Source: Reticulitermes speratus
Lineage: Eukaryota; Arthropoda; Insecta; Blattodea; Rhinotermitidae
Length of the DNA: 64,000 nucleotides
Assembly (NCBI GenBank): GCA_021186555.1
Contig: JAJKFL010000026.1
Location: forward strand, 3,053,709-3,117,708
Reading direction: 5' to 3'
In this document: positions 34,070 through 46,566 of the stretch, piece by piece
Layout: every line of letters begins with the position of its first letter
How positions within the stretch are numbered: the stretch's first letter is position 1
Made by a program: the position numbers and the translations under genes
The notes under the pieces: model-generated
The model's database searches: none
What the model was told of the DNA's origin: nothing
What the model saw: only the letters and a program-made list of their open reading frames with translations

Positions 34070-34325
34070 TCGATCCCAGTGGCCGTGCGGTCTAAGGCGT
34101 CGGTATGTGGCCGTTCGCTTGCTGGGATTGCGGGTTCGAATCCCGCCGGGGGCATGGATGTCTGTCTTTTGTGACTGTTCTGTGTTGTCAGGTAGAGGTC
34201 TCTGCAACGGGCTGATCACTCGTCCAGAGGAGTCCTACCGAGTGTGGTGTGTTCGAGTGTGATCGTGAGGCCTCCATAATGAGGCGGCCTAGGCCCACTA
34301 GGAACTGTTGCGCCATGGGGGAAAT
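34070..34325 (+). mobile_element. SINE-D copy (most complete)
   Basis: Head GGCCGTGCGGTCTAAGGCG (A-box region resembling leucine/serine-type tRNAs) and B box GGGTTCGAATCCCGCC. The body reads AGGTAGAGGTCTCTGC, ACTCGTCCAGAGGAGTCC and GAGGCGGCCTAGGCCC. Confidence 0.88.
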
Positions 34326-34330
34326 AATTA

Positions 34331-34894
34331 GACGATGGGATAATTCCATAAAGTTAATGGGATTATTTGTGATGTACCATAGTCAGAACCTTGTACAGTG
34401 TTGACTTTAGTTATTATAAATAAATACGTAGCGAGATACTGTTTTTGAAAAAACTGACATTTACTTTGGCCTTCAAAAAATTTTTCGTGTTTCAGCACCG
34501 GAATATTCCTTCGCATTAACTCCACAGAAGAGAATTCGTTACGAGAAGCTGATAGTTTTTCAGCTATATAAGAACGTCCCCGCACTTTACGGAACCCGAA
34601 GGTCCACTGCCATGTTTACGGCAGCCTGCTACTTGTGCCTGTCCTCAGCCAAAAAAATACGTCCCGCGCTTACACATGAGATTTATGTAAAAGCCATTTT
34701 AATGTTATCTCCCCGTCTTCCAAGCAGTATAGTTCCTTCCGCCAAACCGCTGTACGAATTTCTGTCTTCCACTATGCCTGCCACGTGCTGCGCCCATCTT
34801 AGTTCCCTTTAATTTTAACACTGTAATAATTTTTGGAGTTGTCAACCGAGTACTTTAATATGTCTTTGGCGTGTTACGTGAATCAATCCTGTTA
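34331..34894. other. Intron sequence without recognised features
   Basis: Short ORFs on both strands have no motifs. Nothing identified. Confidence 0.4.
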
Positions 34895-34898
34895 TTAA

Positions 34899-36042
34899 CC
34901 CTTTTAAGACGAAAATGAAACTGAATTATATATAAAGACTCAGTCCGTACCGCGCAGTAAACACACTACATCTCAGTTATACAAACCAGTCAGGTAATGC
35001 TGTACAGTGAAATAATCGCTGTTTGTTCTGAGATCCACACAAAACACATACATACAGTCCGTACCGCGCAGTAAACACACTCCGTCTCAGTTATACAAAC
35101 CAGTCAGTTAATGCTGTACAGTGAAATAATCGCTGTTTGTTCTGAGATCCACACAAAACACATAAATACAGTCCGTACCGCGCAGTAAACACACTCCGTC
35201 TCAGTTATACAAACCAGTCAGTTAATGCTGTACAGTGAAATAATCGCTGTTTGTTCTGAGATCCACACAAAACACATAAATACAGTCCGTACCGCGCAGT
35301 AAACACACTCCGTCTCAGTTATACAAACCAGTCAGTTAATGCTGTACAGTGAAATAATCGCTGTTTGTTCTGAGATCCACACAAAACACATAAATACAGT
35401 CCATACCGCGCAGTAAACACACTCCGTCTCAGTTATACAAACCAGTCAGTTAATGCTGTACAGTGAAATAATCGCTGTTTGTTCTGAGATCCACACAAAA
35501 CACATAAATACAGTCCATACCGCGCAGTAAACACACTCCGTCTCAGTTATACAAACCAGTCAGTTAATGCTGTACAGTGAAATAATCGCTGTTTGTTCTG
35601 AGATCCACACAAAACACATAAATACAGTCCATACCGCGCAGTAAACACACTCCGTCTCAGTTATACAAACCAGTCAGTTAATGCTGTACAGTGAAATAAT
35701 CGCTGTTTGTTCTGAGATCCACACAAAACACATAAATACAGTCCATACCGCGCAGTAAACACACTCCGTCTCAGTTATACAAACCAGTCAGTTAATGCTG
35801 TACAGTGAAATAATCGCTGTTTGTTCTGAGATCCACACAAAACACATAAATACAGTCCGTACCGCGCAGTAAACACACTCCGTCTCAGTTATACAAACCA
35901 GTCAGTTAATGCTGTACAGTGAAATAATCGCTGTTTGTTCTGAGATCCACACAAAACACATAAATACACTGTGTGGGCAGAACGTAGAATTGTTGATTGT
36001 TAAACGTGGTGGTACATATAGTAACCACTGGGCTTTAGAGGG
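34899..36042 (-). mobile_element. TTAA-type element with about 9 copies of the 114-bp unit, inverted
   Basis: TTAA (34895-34898) is followed by CCCTTTTAAGACGAAAATG; the array is in reverse orientation. The other end is GGGCTTTAGAGGG followed by CTAA (one-base decay of TTAA). The unique leader (GGTGGTACATATAGTAACCA) is present at the right. Confidence 0.85.
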
Positions 36043-36046
36043 CTAA

Positions 36047-36352
36047 TATATTCAGCACAGACATCTGCTCCTGTGCTAGGGGATTACAAATCACATCGGA
36101 AGAACAGTGCACTGAAATTTACCACTAATTTTTCTGATCATAGTCATAATTATTATCCTAACCTTCTTACAATTCACAGTCCATACAGCGAAGAGTCAAA
36201 AGGAAAGCAAAAATCAGACGTTCCTCCAAAACCACCTTTTCCTATTTACGTACTAAGCAACTCAGTGCACTAAACCACTCCGCCATATGCAATAAATGAC
36301 AATCACTTCTGCCACAGTCGAGCGGAGTGTGTATAATAGCAATAGAGAAAGT
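36047..36352. other. Intron sequence without recognised features
   Basis: No supported gene or repeat. Confidence 0.4.
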
Positions 36353-36365
36353 AAGGCCTTAGCTT

Positions 36366-37031
36366 ATGGGCCGTGCCATGGCTCAGGCGGTAGTCGGCGG
36401 CCTCTCACTGCGGAGGCCCGGGTTCGATCTCGGGTCAGTCCTTGTGGGATTTGTGGTGGGCAAAGTGGCACTGGGACAGGTTTTTTCCCGAGTACTTCGG
36501 TTTTATGGCTCAGGCGGTTCGTCGCCGGCCTCTCACCGCAGATGCCCGGATTCGATCTCGAGTCAGTCCATGTGGGATTTGTGGTGGACAAAGTGGCACT
36601 GGGACAGGTTTTTTCCCGAGTACTTCGGTTTTATGGCTCAGGCGGTTCGTCGACGGCCTCTCACCGCAGATGCCCGGATTCGATCTCGAGTCAGTCCATG
36701 TGGGATTTGTGGTGGACAAAATGACACTGAGACAGGTTTTTCCCCGAGTATTTCGGTTTTATGGCTCAGGCGGTTCGTCGACGACCTCTCACCGCAGATG
36801 CCCGGATTCGATCTCGAGTCAGTCCATGTGGGATTTGTGGTGGATGAAATGACACTGGGACAGGTTTTTCCCCCAGTACTTCGGTTTTCCCCTGTCAATT
36901 TCTTTCCACCGGTGCTCCATTACAAGGAGAAACGAAAAAACTAATCATCTTCATCACAGTGTTGCACATTAAGCGTTAAGTCTGCGGTGCGTCCGTAGTA
37001 TCTGCTGCGGGGCCCTTCACAAAAACAAAAA
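36366..37031 (+). mobile_element. SINE-B with four tandem head units and 13-bp target-site duplication
   Basis: Exact duplications AAGGCCTTAGCTT occur at 36353-36365 and 37032-37044. The head plus proximal body (TGGCTCAGGCGGTTCGTCG to CCCGAGTACTTCGGTTTT) is repeated with a 128-bp period (TTTTATGGCTCAGG at about 36501, 36629, 36757). A single distal body and A-rich tail follow. Spurious ORFs arise on both strands. Confidence 0.93.
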
Positions 37032-37044
37032 AAGGCCTTAGCTT

Positions 37045-37414
37045 CCTAAATAACACGACATGAACTGTGCAAACTGAACAATTTACTGCAGCTACTAATA
37101 ACAAGCAGACTAAAACTAAATGTAAAAATGTTTACGGAAGCAATAAACAAACAGCTGAAATGTCAGCATTTGCAAACAGACATCCAGACGCCTAATATAA
37201 CTTTATTAATTTAGTTTCACTTTAATTGAGGAAGCAAAATACGTCACAAGCAGGTTACGCGCACGGCAACCTTTCCATGCGGGGGTCTAAAGTTTAATTC
37301 GTTCTATAAGCACAATGCATAAAGTTAATATGTCAGGTATACGCGACGTCATGTATGTCTGTCCGTCCTACAACGCATGTACTTCCGATTAAAAAGTACT
37401 TAGAGGATTTCGGT
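37045..37414. other. Intron sequence without recognised features
   Basis: Nothing identified. Confidence 0.4.
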
Positions 37415-37425
37415 TAAGTTGATAT

Positions 37426-37692
37426 CCCCCCCCCCCCCCAATTGCTCGACAGCCCCTTGGGGGCCTAGGCCGCCTCATTTTTCGAGGCTTCACGATCACA
37501 CACTTTAGACACACCACACTAGGTAGGACTCCTCTGGACGAGTGATCAGCCCGTCGCAGAGACCTCTACCTGACAACACACAACACTCACAAGTGACAGA
37601 CATCCATGTCCTAGGCGGGATTCGAACCCGCAATCCCAGTAAGCGAGCGGCAGCAGACCCACGCCTTAGACCGCGCGGCCACTGAGATCGGC
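37426..37692 (-). mobile_element. SINE-D copy, with 11-bp target-site duplication
   Basis: TAAGTTGATAT occurs at 37415-37425 and 37693-37703. A C-run precedes the inverse body (GGGCCTAGGCCGCCTCA), with the inverse B box GGCGGGATTCGAACCCGC and the head at the right. Confidence 0.92.
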
Positions 37693-37703
37693 TAAGTTGA
37701 TAT

Positions 37704-38302
37704 GGGAGTGTAAAATAGACATTGTGAGGGGAATTTGATGTTGAGTGGGATCAGTTCAGCACGTAAACTGCAAACGAAACTGAAAGTGATATTAAAACTT
37801 ATAAAAGAAATGTTTATGTGACATAGAATAGAGTTTTATTATGACATGCATCTTTGTTTGAATTATTTTTCTATGTAATATTTATTTTATAAAAGTTTCG
37901 GGAAACGTGAGCATATCGTAACAATTGCGATGTCTTCGCTTCCATTTGTTATATAATATCGAAAGCTGTAATTTAAAAAAAAATATATCAGGCATAAACT
38001 TTGTTCTAGGTTTTCCTCTAAAACTTCTTTTTTTTTCGAAATATTTGAGACGTAATCAGGAACACATGCAGATCACAGTTTAAAATTTGCATTAATCTTA
38101 TCGAATTTTAAATAAAATTAGATTTGTTTCACAAATGTTAGTAACAGTATAAAGTTGTATGAAAATCCTTTTAGAATTTTTCATCTTGACAGACAGGAGA
38201 AGAGATCTAAGTTTTGTAGCAGTACGTAAGGCTACAGAATGTCGTCGACCACCGGCAGAAGAAAGATCAATATTCTCGTGGCTGGACCTGATCTAAACAT
38301 TT
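37704..38302. other. Intron sequence without recognised features
   Basis: AT-rich; nothing identified. Confidence 0.4.
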
Positions 38303-40163
38303 CAGTTATACAAACCAGTCAGTTAATGTTGTACAGTGAAATAATCGCTGTTTGTTCTGAGATCCACACAAAACACATAAATACAGTCCGTACCGCGCAG
38401 TAAACACACTCCGTCTCAGTTATACAAACCAGTCAGTTAATGCTGTACAGTGAAATAATCGCTGTTTGTTCTGAGATCCACACAAAACACATAAATACAG
38501 TCCGTACCGTGCAGTAAACACACTCCGTCTCAGTTATACAAACCAGTCAGTTAATGCTGTACAGTGAAATAATCGCTGTTTGTTCTGAGATCCACACAAA
38601 ACACATAAATACAGTCCGTACCGCGCAGTAAACACACTCCGTCTCAGTTATACAAACCAGTCAGTTAATGCTGTACAGTGAAATAATCGCTGTTTGTTCT
38701 GAGATCCACACAAAACACATAAATACAGTCCGTACCGCGCAGTAAACACACTCCGTCTCAGTTATACAAACCAGTCAGTTAATGCTGTACAGTGAAATAA
38801 TCGCTGTTTGTTCTGAGATCCACACAAAACACATAAATACAGTCCGTACCGTGCAGTAAACACACTCCGTCTCAGTTATACAAACCAGTCAGTTAATGCT
38901 GTACAGTGAAATAATCGCTGTTTGTTCTGAGATCCACACAAAACACATAAATACAGTTCGTACCGTGCAGTAAACACACTCCGTCTCAGTTATACAAACC
39001 AGTCAGTTAATGTTGTACAGTGAAATAATCGCTGTTTGTTCTGAGATCCACACAAAACACATAAATGCAGTCCGTACCGCGCAGTAAACACACTCCGTCT
39101 CAGTTATACAAACCGGTCAGTTAATGCTGTACAGTGAAATAATCGCTGTTTGTTCTGAGATCCACACAAAACACATAAATACAGTCCGTACCGCGCAGTA
39201 AACACACTCCGTCTCAGTTATACAAACCAGTCAGTTAATGCTGTACAGTGAAATAATCGCTGTTTGTTCTGAGATCCACACAAAACACATAAATACAGTC
39301 CGTACCGCGCAGTAAACACACCCCTTCTCAGTTATACAAACCAGTCAGTTAATGCTGTACAGTGAAATAATCGCTGTTTGTTCTGAGATCCACACAAAAC
39401 ACATAAATACAGTCCGTACCGCGCAGTAAACACACTCCGTCTCAGTTATACAAATCAGTCAGTTAATGCTGTACAGTGAAATAATCGCTGTTTGTTCTGA
39501 GATCCACACAAAAACACAAAATACAGTCCGTACCGCGCAGTAAACACACTCCGTCTCAGTTATACAAACCAGTCAGTTAATGCTGTACAGTGAAATAATC
39601 GCTGTTTGTTCTGAGATCCACACAAAACACATAAATACAGTCCGTACCGCGCAGTAAACACACTCCGTCTCAGTTATACAAACCAGTCAGTTAATGCTGT
39701 ACAGTGAAATAATCGCTGTTTGTTCTGAGATCCACACAAAACACATAAATACAGTCCGTACCGCGCAGTAAACACACTCCGTCTCAGTTATACAAATCAG
39801 TCAGTTAATGCTGTACAGTGAAATAATCGCTGTTTGTTCTGAGATCCACACAAAACACATAAATACAGTCCGTACCGCGCAGTAAACACACTACGTCTCA
39901 GTTATACAAACCAGTCAGTTAATGTTGTACAGTGAAATAATCGCTGTTTGTTCTGAGATCCACACAAAACACATAACTACAGTCCGTACCGCGCAGTAAA
40001 CACACTCCGTCTCAGTTATACAAACCAGTCAGTTAATGCTGTACAGTGAAATAATCGCTGTTTGTTCTGAGATCCACACAAAACACATAAATACACTGTA
40101 GAACGTAGAATTTGTGAATGTTAAACGTGGTGGTACATATAGTAACCACTGGGCTTTGAAGGG
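38303..40163 (-). mobile_element. TTAA-type element with about 16 copies of the 114-bp unit, inverted, left end truncated
   Basis: The array starts abruptly (TTTCAGTTATACAAACCAG) without the CCCTTT end. The right end keeps the leader (GGTGGTACATATAGTAACCA, GGGCTTTGAAGGG) followed by TAAA where TTAA is expected. Units are slightly more varied than in the 22746 copy. Confidence 0.82.
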
Positions 40164-42239
40164 TAAATAAATCAGTTATAAGAAGAAGTCTGATAAAGGC
40201 GATAAACGGGAGAAATATGACACGAATACTTGCATAACAAGCATACATTGTGGCTTCCAAACGATTTACACTCTATTGAGTGCATTGTAACTTAAATTAT
40301 TCTAACCTCGCCGAGCTATGAATATTTTAAAGCTGGCGTTCTTTATTGCAATGCTGCCAACATTACGATTATAATACGAGTATGAACTGCCACAAAATTG
40401 TAGTCTATAAAAAAATAATTTCGTTTTTCAGCCAATGGCATGAAGGTATTGTTACGGTACATTTAAACAATGAATTTAATAAATTCATTCTTACTAGTGG
40501 GACATCGGCTGACAGTTCAACGTGAAATTCTGCCAAATACCAGCTGTAAATGCAGACACTACTGACAGCCCTTTCGTTGTTACACGCTTATGTAGGGGAG
40601 AAAAAACACCCTTTAGAATATTTTACCATCTAATTTCGTGAAGATACTTTCGGTAGAACTTTGTCCTTTTTTTCAACAGATCTACCATTCACAGTAAATG
40701 CTTCTAACCCATACAAATAACTTCCTGTGTCTGCAGCTGCACAAAGTGTCTTGACTTAAAATGGCGGAATATCAATTCGTAGATTGTATTTTTTTGGAGA
40801 TGGCAGTAATAGAGCTTTACAGTTTTAGTCTGCAGGTTATAATTTGCATAATTAACGGTATGGGATTCTTCTGTGGAAACTTGATATTTAATGAAGAAAT
40901 TCTGCTTCTTTAAGGTCAAAGTTCATTCAGATTTAAGAGTTCTGTTGAAGAGTCTCGGTACGTATTTTTTTTTGGCAAGTTGGTGCACAGTGACCAGTTT
41001 TATTTAACGATCAATATTACACAAAATATTAACATATTTGTCATTATTTAAAATAATTAATTAATCCTTACAGTAAAACTGTAGGAACTGTACGAAACTT
41101 AATTTTGTCAAAATACCAAATAAGTGTAAATGTTGCTGCAGGCCGTCCTCATTATTTTAATTTTATACGGTTGTAATCTTGTTTGAAATTGTGGATATTT
41201 CTAATTGTCTCATTTTAACAAGTCTAACAACATTTAATGGCCGGATCTGCATCCATATTTATGTAGAAAGAGAAAAGTGTAGACCCTAATTCGATGGACT
41301 CCTTAAAACGAGCTAGTGTCTGTTTCGAAACCATCAAACTTAGCCGTCTAATCAACCTCCTACGGAACCTCTCTGGAAGACATTTTTTCATGGATAAGGC
41401 AGTTTAATCCTAAATCCTAGCATTAAATTTCATCCGGTTTTGATGTTAAGAATGCTTGGATATTTATCTTGACTGTTGCAGTGCTAATATGGGATATTCA
41501 CGGGAATGACTGAGGAAAATCACAATAAAATACGTCGTCGATGTGATTCGTGCCATAAACGAGATTCGATCTAAGGTCCTGCAATTAGGAAGCACCAGTA
41601 AGTTTATGTAGAATTGTTCCTGTGGTACTCAAAGTACTCAAAATACTCAGAGTATTTCACTCGTTGAGCTTTTCCAAATATATCGTGTTTGAAATTTTAT
41701 TTTATTTTAAAATCGGAACGACGGGTAAAGTACAAACAGCGGGGGGGTTCGAAAATTATGGAGCAGGGTTATCCAGTTTAAGGCGAGACTCGTTGGATCG
41801 GGCAGGAAGCGACTTTTCACAGGTAATAGACTCGGTTAATTGCAACATGGCTTCCTTATTGTCCGGAAAACTTATCTATTTTATGGACTGAACAGCTGGA
41901 ATTGCTGGACGCATTCCATGGAACGTTACAGAGAGAAGTTGAGCCATTTTTGTGTTTTATCTGACAAAACAGTTGCATCAGAAGACAGTCACTGTCATTG
42001 CTATGGAGACAGTGTAAACAAATGTTATCCGGTAAATAAAGTGGGTTTTTTTTTTGCTTCTTTGAAATTTCATGTTGCAATTACCGTATTTATACAAAAG
42101 TCCTCGCTAGTGACATTAACATAGCAGCCTACATCTACGTCATGACATATTGTGTCACAAAAGTTAATTTTACCAATCATAATTGTGGAGATTAAGTAAA
42201 TCGATCTTTATGCTTATGTTTCAAAACAAGATAGGAAAT
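40164..42239. other. Long AT-rich intron sequence without recognised features
   Basis: No supported coding region; short ORFs at 41622-42124 lack motifs. Nothing identified. Confidence 0.45.
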
Positions 42240-42535
42240 GTGCGTATAATGTAACTTTGTGGCGCGTTCGCTTAATCTTTCTACCTCCTCGGCTATCCTA
42301 AAAGCTTGATAACATTTCACTCAAAGACAGCGTTTTTATGGCGATTTAATTTCGCCGGCAACAATGAAACCTACTTAGGTCTTCATGTAAAGTGCCTGAT
42401 ATATATATATATGTATTAATTATGACCAAATTTGAATTTTCCTGACAGGTTTTATTATAACGCTCAAATAACAAATTTTACGGAAAATCCTCCAGTGGGA
42501 GTCGAGATAGGGAGTACGCGAACGCGCCTAAAAAT
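42240..42535 (+). repeat. Fragmented copy of dispersed repeat R1
   Basis: Segments GGCGCGTTCGC, TAGGTCTTCATGTAAAGTGC, GGAAAATCCTCCAGTGGGAG and GAACGCGCCTAAAA occur in the order seen at 26040-26545, with a short (TA)n insert near 42402-42412. Confidence 0.6.
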
Positions 42536-42868
42536 TATGAAACCACTCTTCACTAAGATTGCCATTAAAGCGAAGCACAGAAAATGCATCGATTTGGAAT
42601 TTTGGTTAATATCGGTCCTTACCTCACGTGAAACTCAAAATCGGTTTCAGTAGGATTATCACGAACGACCCGTTGCCAAAATTGCTACATCTGACGCAAT
42701 TTGTGTGACGTAACCACAGTGAGGTATTTCAGGTTTTCGCAGCGTTGCTGATGATTCCGAGAAGCGCAATGCATTGTAGCAGTCTAGCCAACCCACCCAC
42801 AATTTCGCTACCGGGTAGTACTCTAACGTGAACGATACGGCATTCTTTACGTCTGAACCTGTTACATA

Positions 42869-42946
42869 CAGGGTATACACAAAATAATGGTGCTTTGGAC
42901 TTTGTCTGCTGGTTTGAAACCGCACCATTCTTTTGTGTATGCCCTG
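42869..42946. mobile_element. Mariner-like short element (78 bp)
   Basis: Starts CAGGGTATACACAAAATAAT and ends with the inverse of CAGGGCATACACAAAAGAAT. The centre (GACTTTGTCTGCTGG) is not palindromic, unlike the other foldback copies. TA flanks. Confidence 0.82.
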
Positions 42947-42964
42947 TATTTTCTTCACGGGGTT

Positions 42965-43034
42965 TACTTATATATAATACATATAATATATTATATATAA
43001 TATATAATATATTATCATATCATATTATATGTGT
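42965..43034. repeat. AT microsatellite-like stretch
   Basis: Runs of ATATAATATATT and related steps; low complexity. Confidence 0.85.
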
Positions 43035-43051
43035 ATCACAGGTTCATAATA

Positions 43052-43458
43052 ATAATAATAACCATGGCTCAACAGCCCTATATGGGCTTGGGCCTCCTCT
43101 TTTCGAGGTTACTTGGTCTTGTGCATTTGTGGCAGTGAGTGACCAGCTCACTGGCCGCGCTGTACGACTCAATCCTGACTGACTGCCAGAGCCATCTGGC
43201 AGTCAGTCAGGAGACTTGGGTGAGAAATGGCTGCTGAATTTTGCTTACGAGCATTACTAGTTCTATTCATGCCCGTAAGGTTCTTTTACATGCCGTAAAT
43301 CTACGACATGGGACCGACGGCTTTACTTCCCCTCCGAAGGAAGTGGTGCTACGGATTTTTATCACCTTTAAAAATCCATCGACCTCGGTCGGGATCGAAC
43401 CCGCGAACCTTGGATCCAGTGGCGAGCACGCTAACCACTAGTCCACCGAGGTCGACCA
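43052..43458 (-). mobile_element. SINE-E (tRNA-derived, ~407 bp) with long target-site duplication
   Basis: Flanks ATCACAGGTTCATAATA (43035-43051) and ATCACAAGTTCATAATA (43459-43475) differ at one base. On the minus strand the head reads CGGTGGACTAGTGGTTAGCG (A box) and GCGGGTTCGATCCCGACC (B box). The left end carries an (ATA)n-type tail. The body shares no obvious core with SINE-A to D. Confidence 0.88.
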
Positions 43459-43475
43459 TCACAAGTTCATAATAG

Positions 43476-44287
43476 TATGTTTAAAAACATTGGACTTCTA
43501 CATGTTTCGTGCCCTTTCGGTCTATCATCAGGGAGAACATCAGACGTTATTGCATAAAGCAATTACATAACGATGCTTGGTCTGTTATGTATGTAGATCT
43601 GCTGATAATTATTTGTGTGGCGATCTGTTACACTGGAAGCAGTGGATAAGGCAGCGTGTGGGTGGCATGGAGGTGTGCACGATGCAATTAAGTGAATTGG
43701 TTAGATAATATTTAAAAAAAACGAATTATAATGCGCGATATGGAAAACATAATTCTGATTAGCATTTTCGTCTTTGATGTTCTGCAAATTTATATGGGGC
43801 TGCAGTGTAACCCTTTGCACCTCCCCCCCCCCCCCCCGCGGGCAACGGATTCTGATTTCATTCATATCTTTAGCATCTCTCTCCACATCTGCGCTACAAA
43901 TATCAGTCTGCAAGTGACATATATACATGCAGGAAATAGCCGTATCGAAGTTTATTGTGAGGATCAAAAGAAGAGGCGAAATATGCTGTGTGCAGTCAGT
44001 CTGATATTGACTTCTGAAACAGATGCCACGCGCAGTAATTGCTGGGATTAAAGGAGTTTAATACGGAATAAAATTCACTTGCTGAAAGGCAAATTAAATT
44101 CTTTGTAGGTTTATGAGATAAATAGCCGTCGGGTGTAACAACTTGTTTTGGTTAAATCCGATAAACAGACGCCGTAACACAGACATAAGCCCTCTGTTAG
44201 TAGCAGCAGAGTCGTGGCCATTTGTACAGTTGCAGCTGTTTGGGGGCACGAGACTAAAAACGGTAAATTTCAACCTATAACAGGCCA
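43476..44287. other. Intron sequence; hammerhead-like motif at 43501-43531
   Basis: Apart from the minus-strand CTGATGA...CGAAACATG motif and a C-run at 43824-43839, nothing identified. Confidence 0.45.
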
Positions 44288-44620
44288 TGATGATCCAGAG
44301 AGGGGTACGGGTATAGCTCTACTGTTTCTTTAACCTCGGTTATAGATAGGGTGTGGGCCGGTATAGCGACTGGCTACGAGCTGGACGGTCCGGGGATCGA
44401 ATCCGGTGAGCGCGAGATTTTCCGCACCCGTCCAGACCTGCCCTGAGACCCACCCAGCCTCTTGTACAGTGGGTACCGGGTCTTTCCCGGGGGTAAAGCG
44501 GCCGGGGTGTGGAGTTGACCACCTACCCACATCTAGTGCCAGGGTTAAAGAAAGTAGAGCTATACCACGATAATTGTGAACTGTACATGATTTAAGCGGT
44601 CGTGGCCTACTTTAGGGCAC
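44288..44620 (+). mobile_element. SINE-A copy joined to an inverted SINE-A tail fragment
   Basis: 44288-44353 is an inverted SINE-A 3' part (GAGGGGTACGGGTATAGCTC). From 44354 a forward copy starts inside its head (GGTATAGCGACTGGCTACG), with B box GGGGATCGAATCC, body GGGGGTAAAGCGGCCGGGG and a degraded tail. The frames through it are non-functional. Confidence 0.8.
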
Positions 44621-44792
44621 TGTAGTGGCAGGTGCATGAAGGGACTAACCTCATTGAAGACAGTAGGCGTCCGGTCCATGATTTTGTGTGGGAATTCCCG
44701 GAACACAAGGCCAGTGGTTTACCGCTCCAGTAAATTACTCTGTTTAAATGTGAGGTATGAAAGTGAGTTTGGTTCAGTCGTCGGTAGATTGC

Positions 44793-45890
44793 GTTGCACA
44801 CAGAAGTATGGGGACTGCTAGGTTGCACACAGAAGTATGGGACTGCTAGGTTGCACACAGAAGTATGGGGACTGCTAGGTTGCACACAGAAGTATGGGGA
44901 CTGCTAGGTTGCACACAGAAGTATGGGGACTGCTAGGTTGCACACAGAAGTATGGGGACTGCTAGGTTGCACACAGAATTATGGGGACTGCTAGGTTGCA
45001 CACAGAAGTATGGGGACTGCTAGGTTGCACACATAAGTATGGGGACTGCTAGGTTGCACACAGAAGTATGGGACTGCTAGGTTGCACACAGAAGTATGGG
45101 GACTGCTAGGTTGCACACTGAAGTATGGGGACTGCTAGGTTGCACACAGAAGTATGGGGACTGCTAGGTTGCACACAGAAGTATGGGGACTGCTAGGTTG
45201 CACACAGAAGTATGGGGACTGCTAGGTTGCACACAGAAGTATGGGGACTGCTAGGTTGCACACAGAAGTATGGGACTGCTAGGTTGCACACAGAAGTATG
45301 GAGACTGCTAGGTTGCACACTGAAGTATGGGGACTGCTAGGTTGCACACTGAAGTATGGGGACTGCTAGGTTGCACACAGAAGTATGGGACTGCTAGGTT
45401 GCACACAGAAGTATGGGGACTGCTAGGTTGCACACAGAAGTATGGGGACTGCTAGGTTGCACACAGAAGTATGGGGACTGCTAGGTTGCACACAGAAGTA
45501 TGGGGACTGCTAGGTTGCACACATAAGTATGGGGACTGCTAGGTTGCATACAGAAGTATGGGGACTGCTAGGTTGCACACAGAAGTATGGGGACTGCTAG
45601 GTTGCACACAGAAGTATGGGGACTGCTAGGTTGCACACAGAAGTATGGGGACTGCTAGGTTGCACACAGAAGTATGGGGACTGCTAGGTTGCACACAGAA
45701 GTATGGGGACTGCTAGGTTGCACACAGAAGTATGGGGACTGCTAGGTTGCACACATAAGTATGGGGACTGCTAGGTTGCACACAGAATTATGGGGCCTGC
45801 TAGGTTGCACACAGAAGTATGGGGACTGCTAGGTTGCACACAGAATTATGGGGACTTCTAGGTTACACACAGAAGTATGGGGACTGCTAG
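44793..45890. repeat. 29-bp minisatellite (about 38 units)
   Basis: Unit GTTGCACACAGAAGTATGGG plus GACTGCTAG. Several units are 28 bp (one G fewer) and a few carry single substitutions (ATTATGG, ACATAAG, ACTGAAG). The length is not a multiple of three, so no long ORF crosses it. GGTTCAGTC occurs on both sides (44771-44779, 45889-45897). Confidence 0.95.
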
Positions 45891-45898
45891 GTTCAGTC

Positions 45899-46158
45899 AG
45901 CGTTCAGGTTTGTCATAACTGCACTGAATTATACAGGTCGTGGGCTCAATTGTGAGAACTCGGCCATTATCGTATGTTAGGACGTTTCGGAAGAACTTAC
46001 CGATCCCATCTTCAGTAGTAACAGTCCAGAACAGCAAAGATCTCAACTACACTACAGTAAAAGCCTAAAATCCCGCAGAGGTTAAATTTTGTGGTTTCCC
46101 TTTTATCGTTAAATTAAAGACGGCCCTTTCAAAGAACACGTATGTACCATTTAGGCTG
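45899..46158. other. Intron sequence with one hammerhead-like motif
   Basis: The minus-strand motif at 45981-46014 is described in findings. Otherwise nothing recognised. Confidence 0.5.
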
Positions 46159-46168
46159 TAAACACTGT

Positions 46169-46460
46169 AAGGTAAAGGTAAAGGTCTCCCTAGAACAGGC
46201 CATGAAGGCCCAGAGGGGGAGTAGAGGTATAGCTCTACTCTTTCTTTAACCCCGGCACTAGATGAGGGTGGGTGGTCAACTCCTCGCCCCGGCCGCTTTA
46301 CCCCGGGAAAGAGACCCGGTACCCATTTTACAGGAGGCTAGGTAGGTCCCAGGGCCGGTCTGGACGGGTGCTGAAAATCTTGCCCCCACCGGGATTCGAT
46401 CCCCGGACCGTCCAGCTCGTAGCGAGTCGCTATACCGACTGAGCTATCGCGGCCCATCTC
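46169..46460 (-). mobile_element. SINE-A copy, with 10-bp target-site duplication
   Basis: TAAACACTGT occurs at 46159-46168 and 46461-46470. The tail AAGGTAAAGGTAAAGG lies at the left and the inverse A box ACTGAGCTATCGCGGCC at the right. Confidence 0.92.
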
Positions 46461-46566
46461 TAAACACTGTTGTTAGGTAACTAAAAACGTTTTGAAACAA
46501 CAGACATAAGAAGGGGTTTGTGGTCGGAAATACTGCAAGAATAACACGAACAGTTGTGAGTTTGTT

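Noticed and set aside
36364..36944. Overlapping ORFs of 69-192 codons on both strands
   Set aside because: Frames across the multi-headed SINE-B.
44793..45890. CRISPR-like array
   Set aside because: Continuous tandem repeat with no unique spacers, in animal DNA. The same applies to the other arrays.
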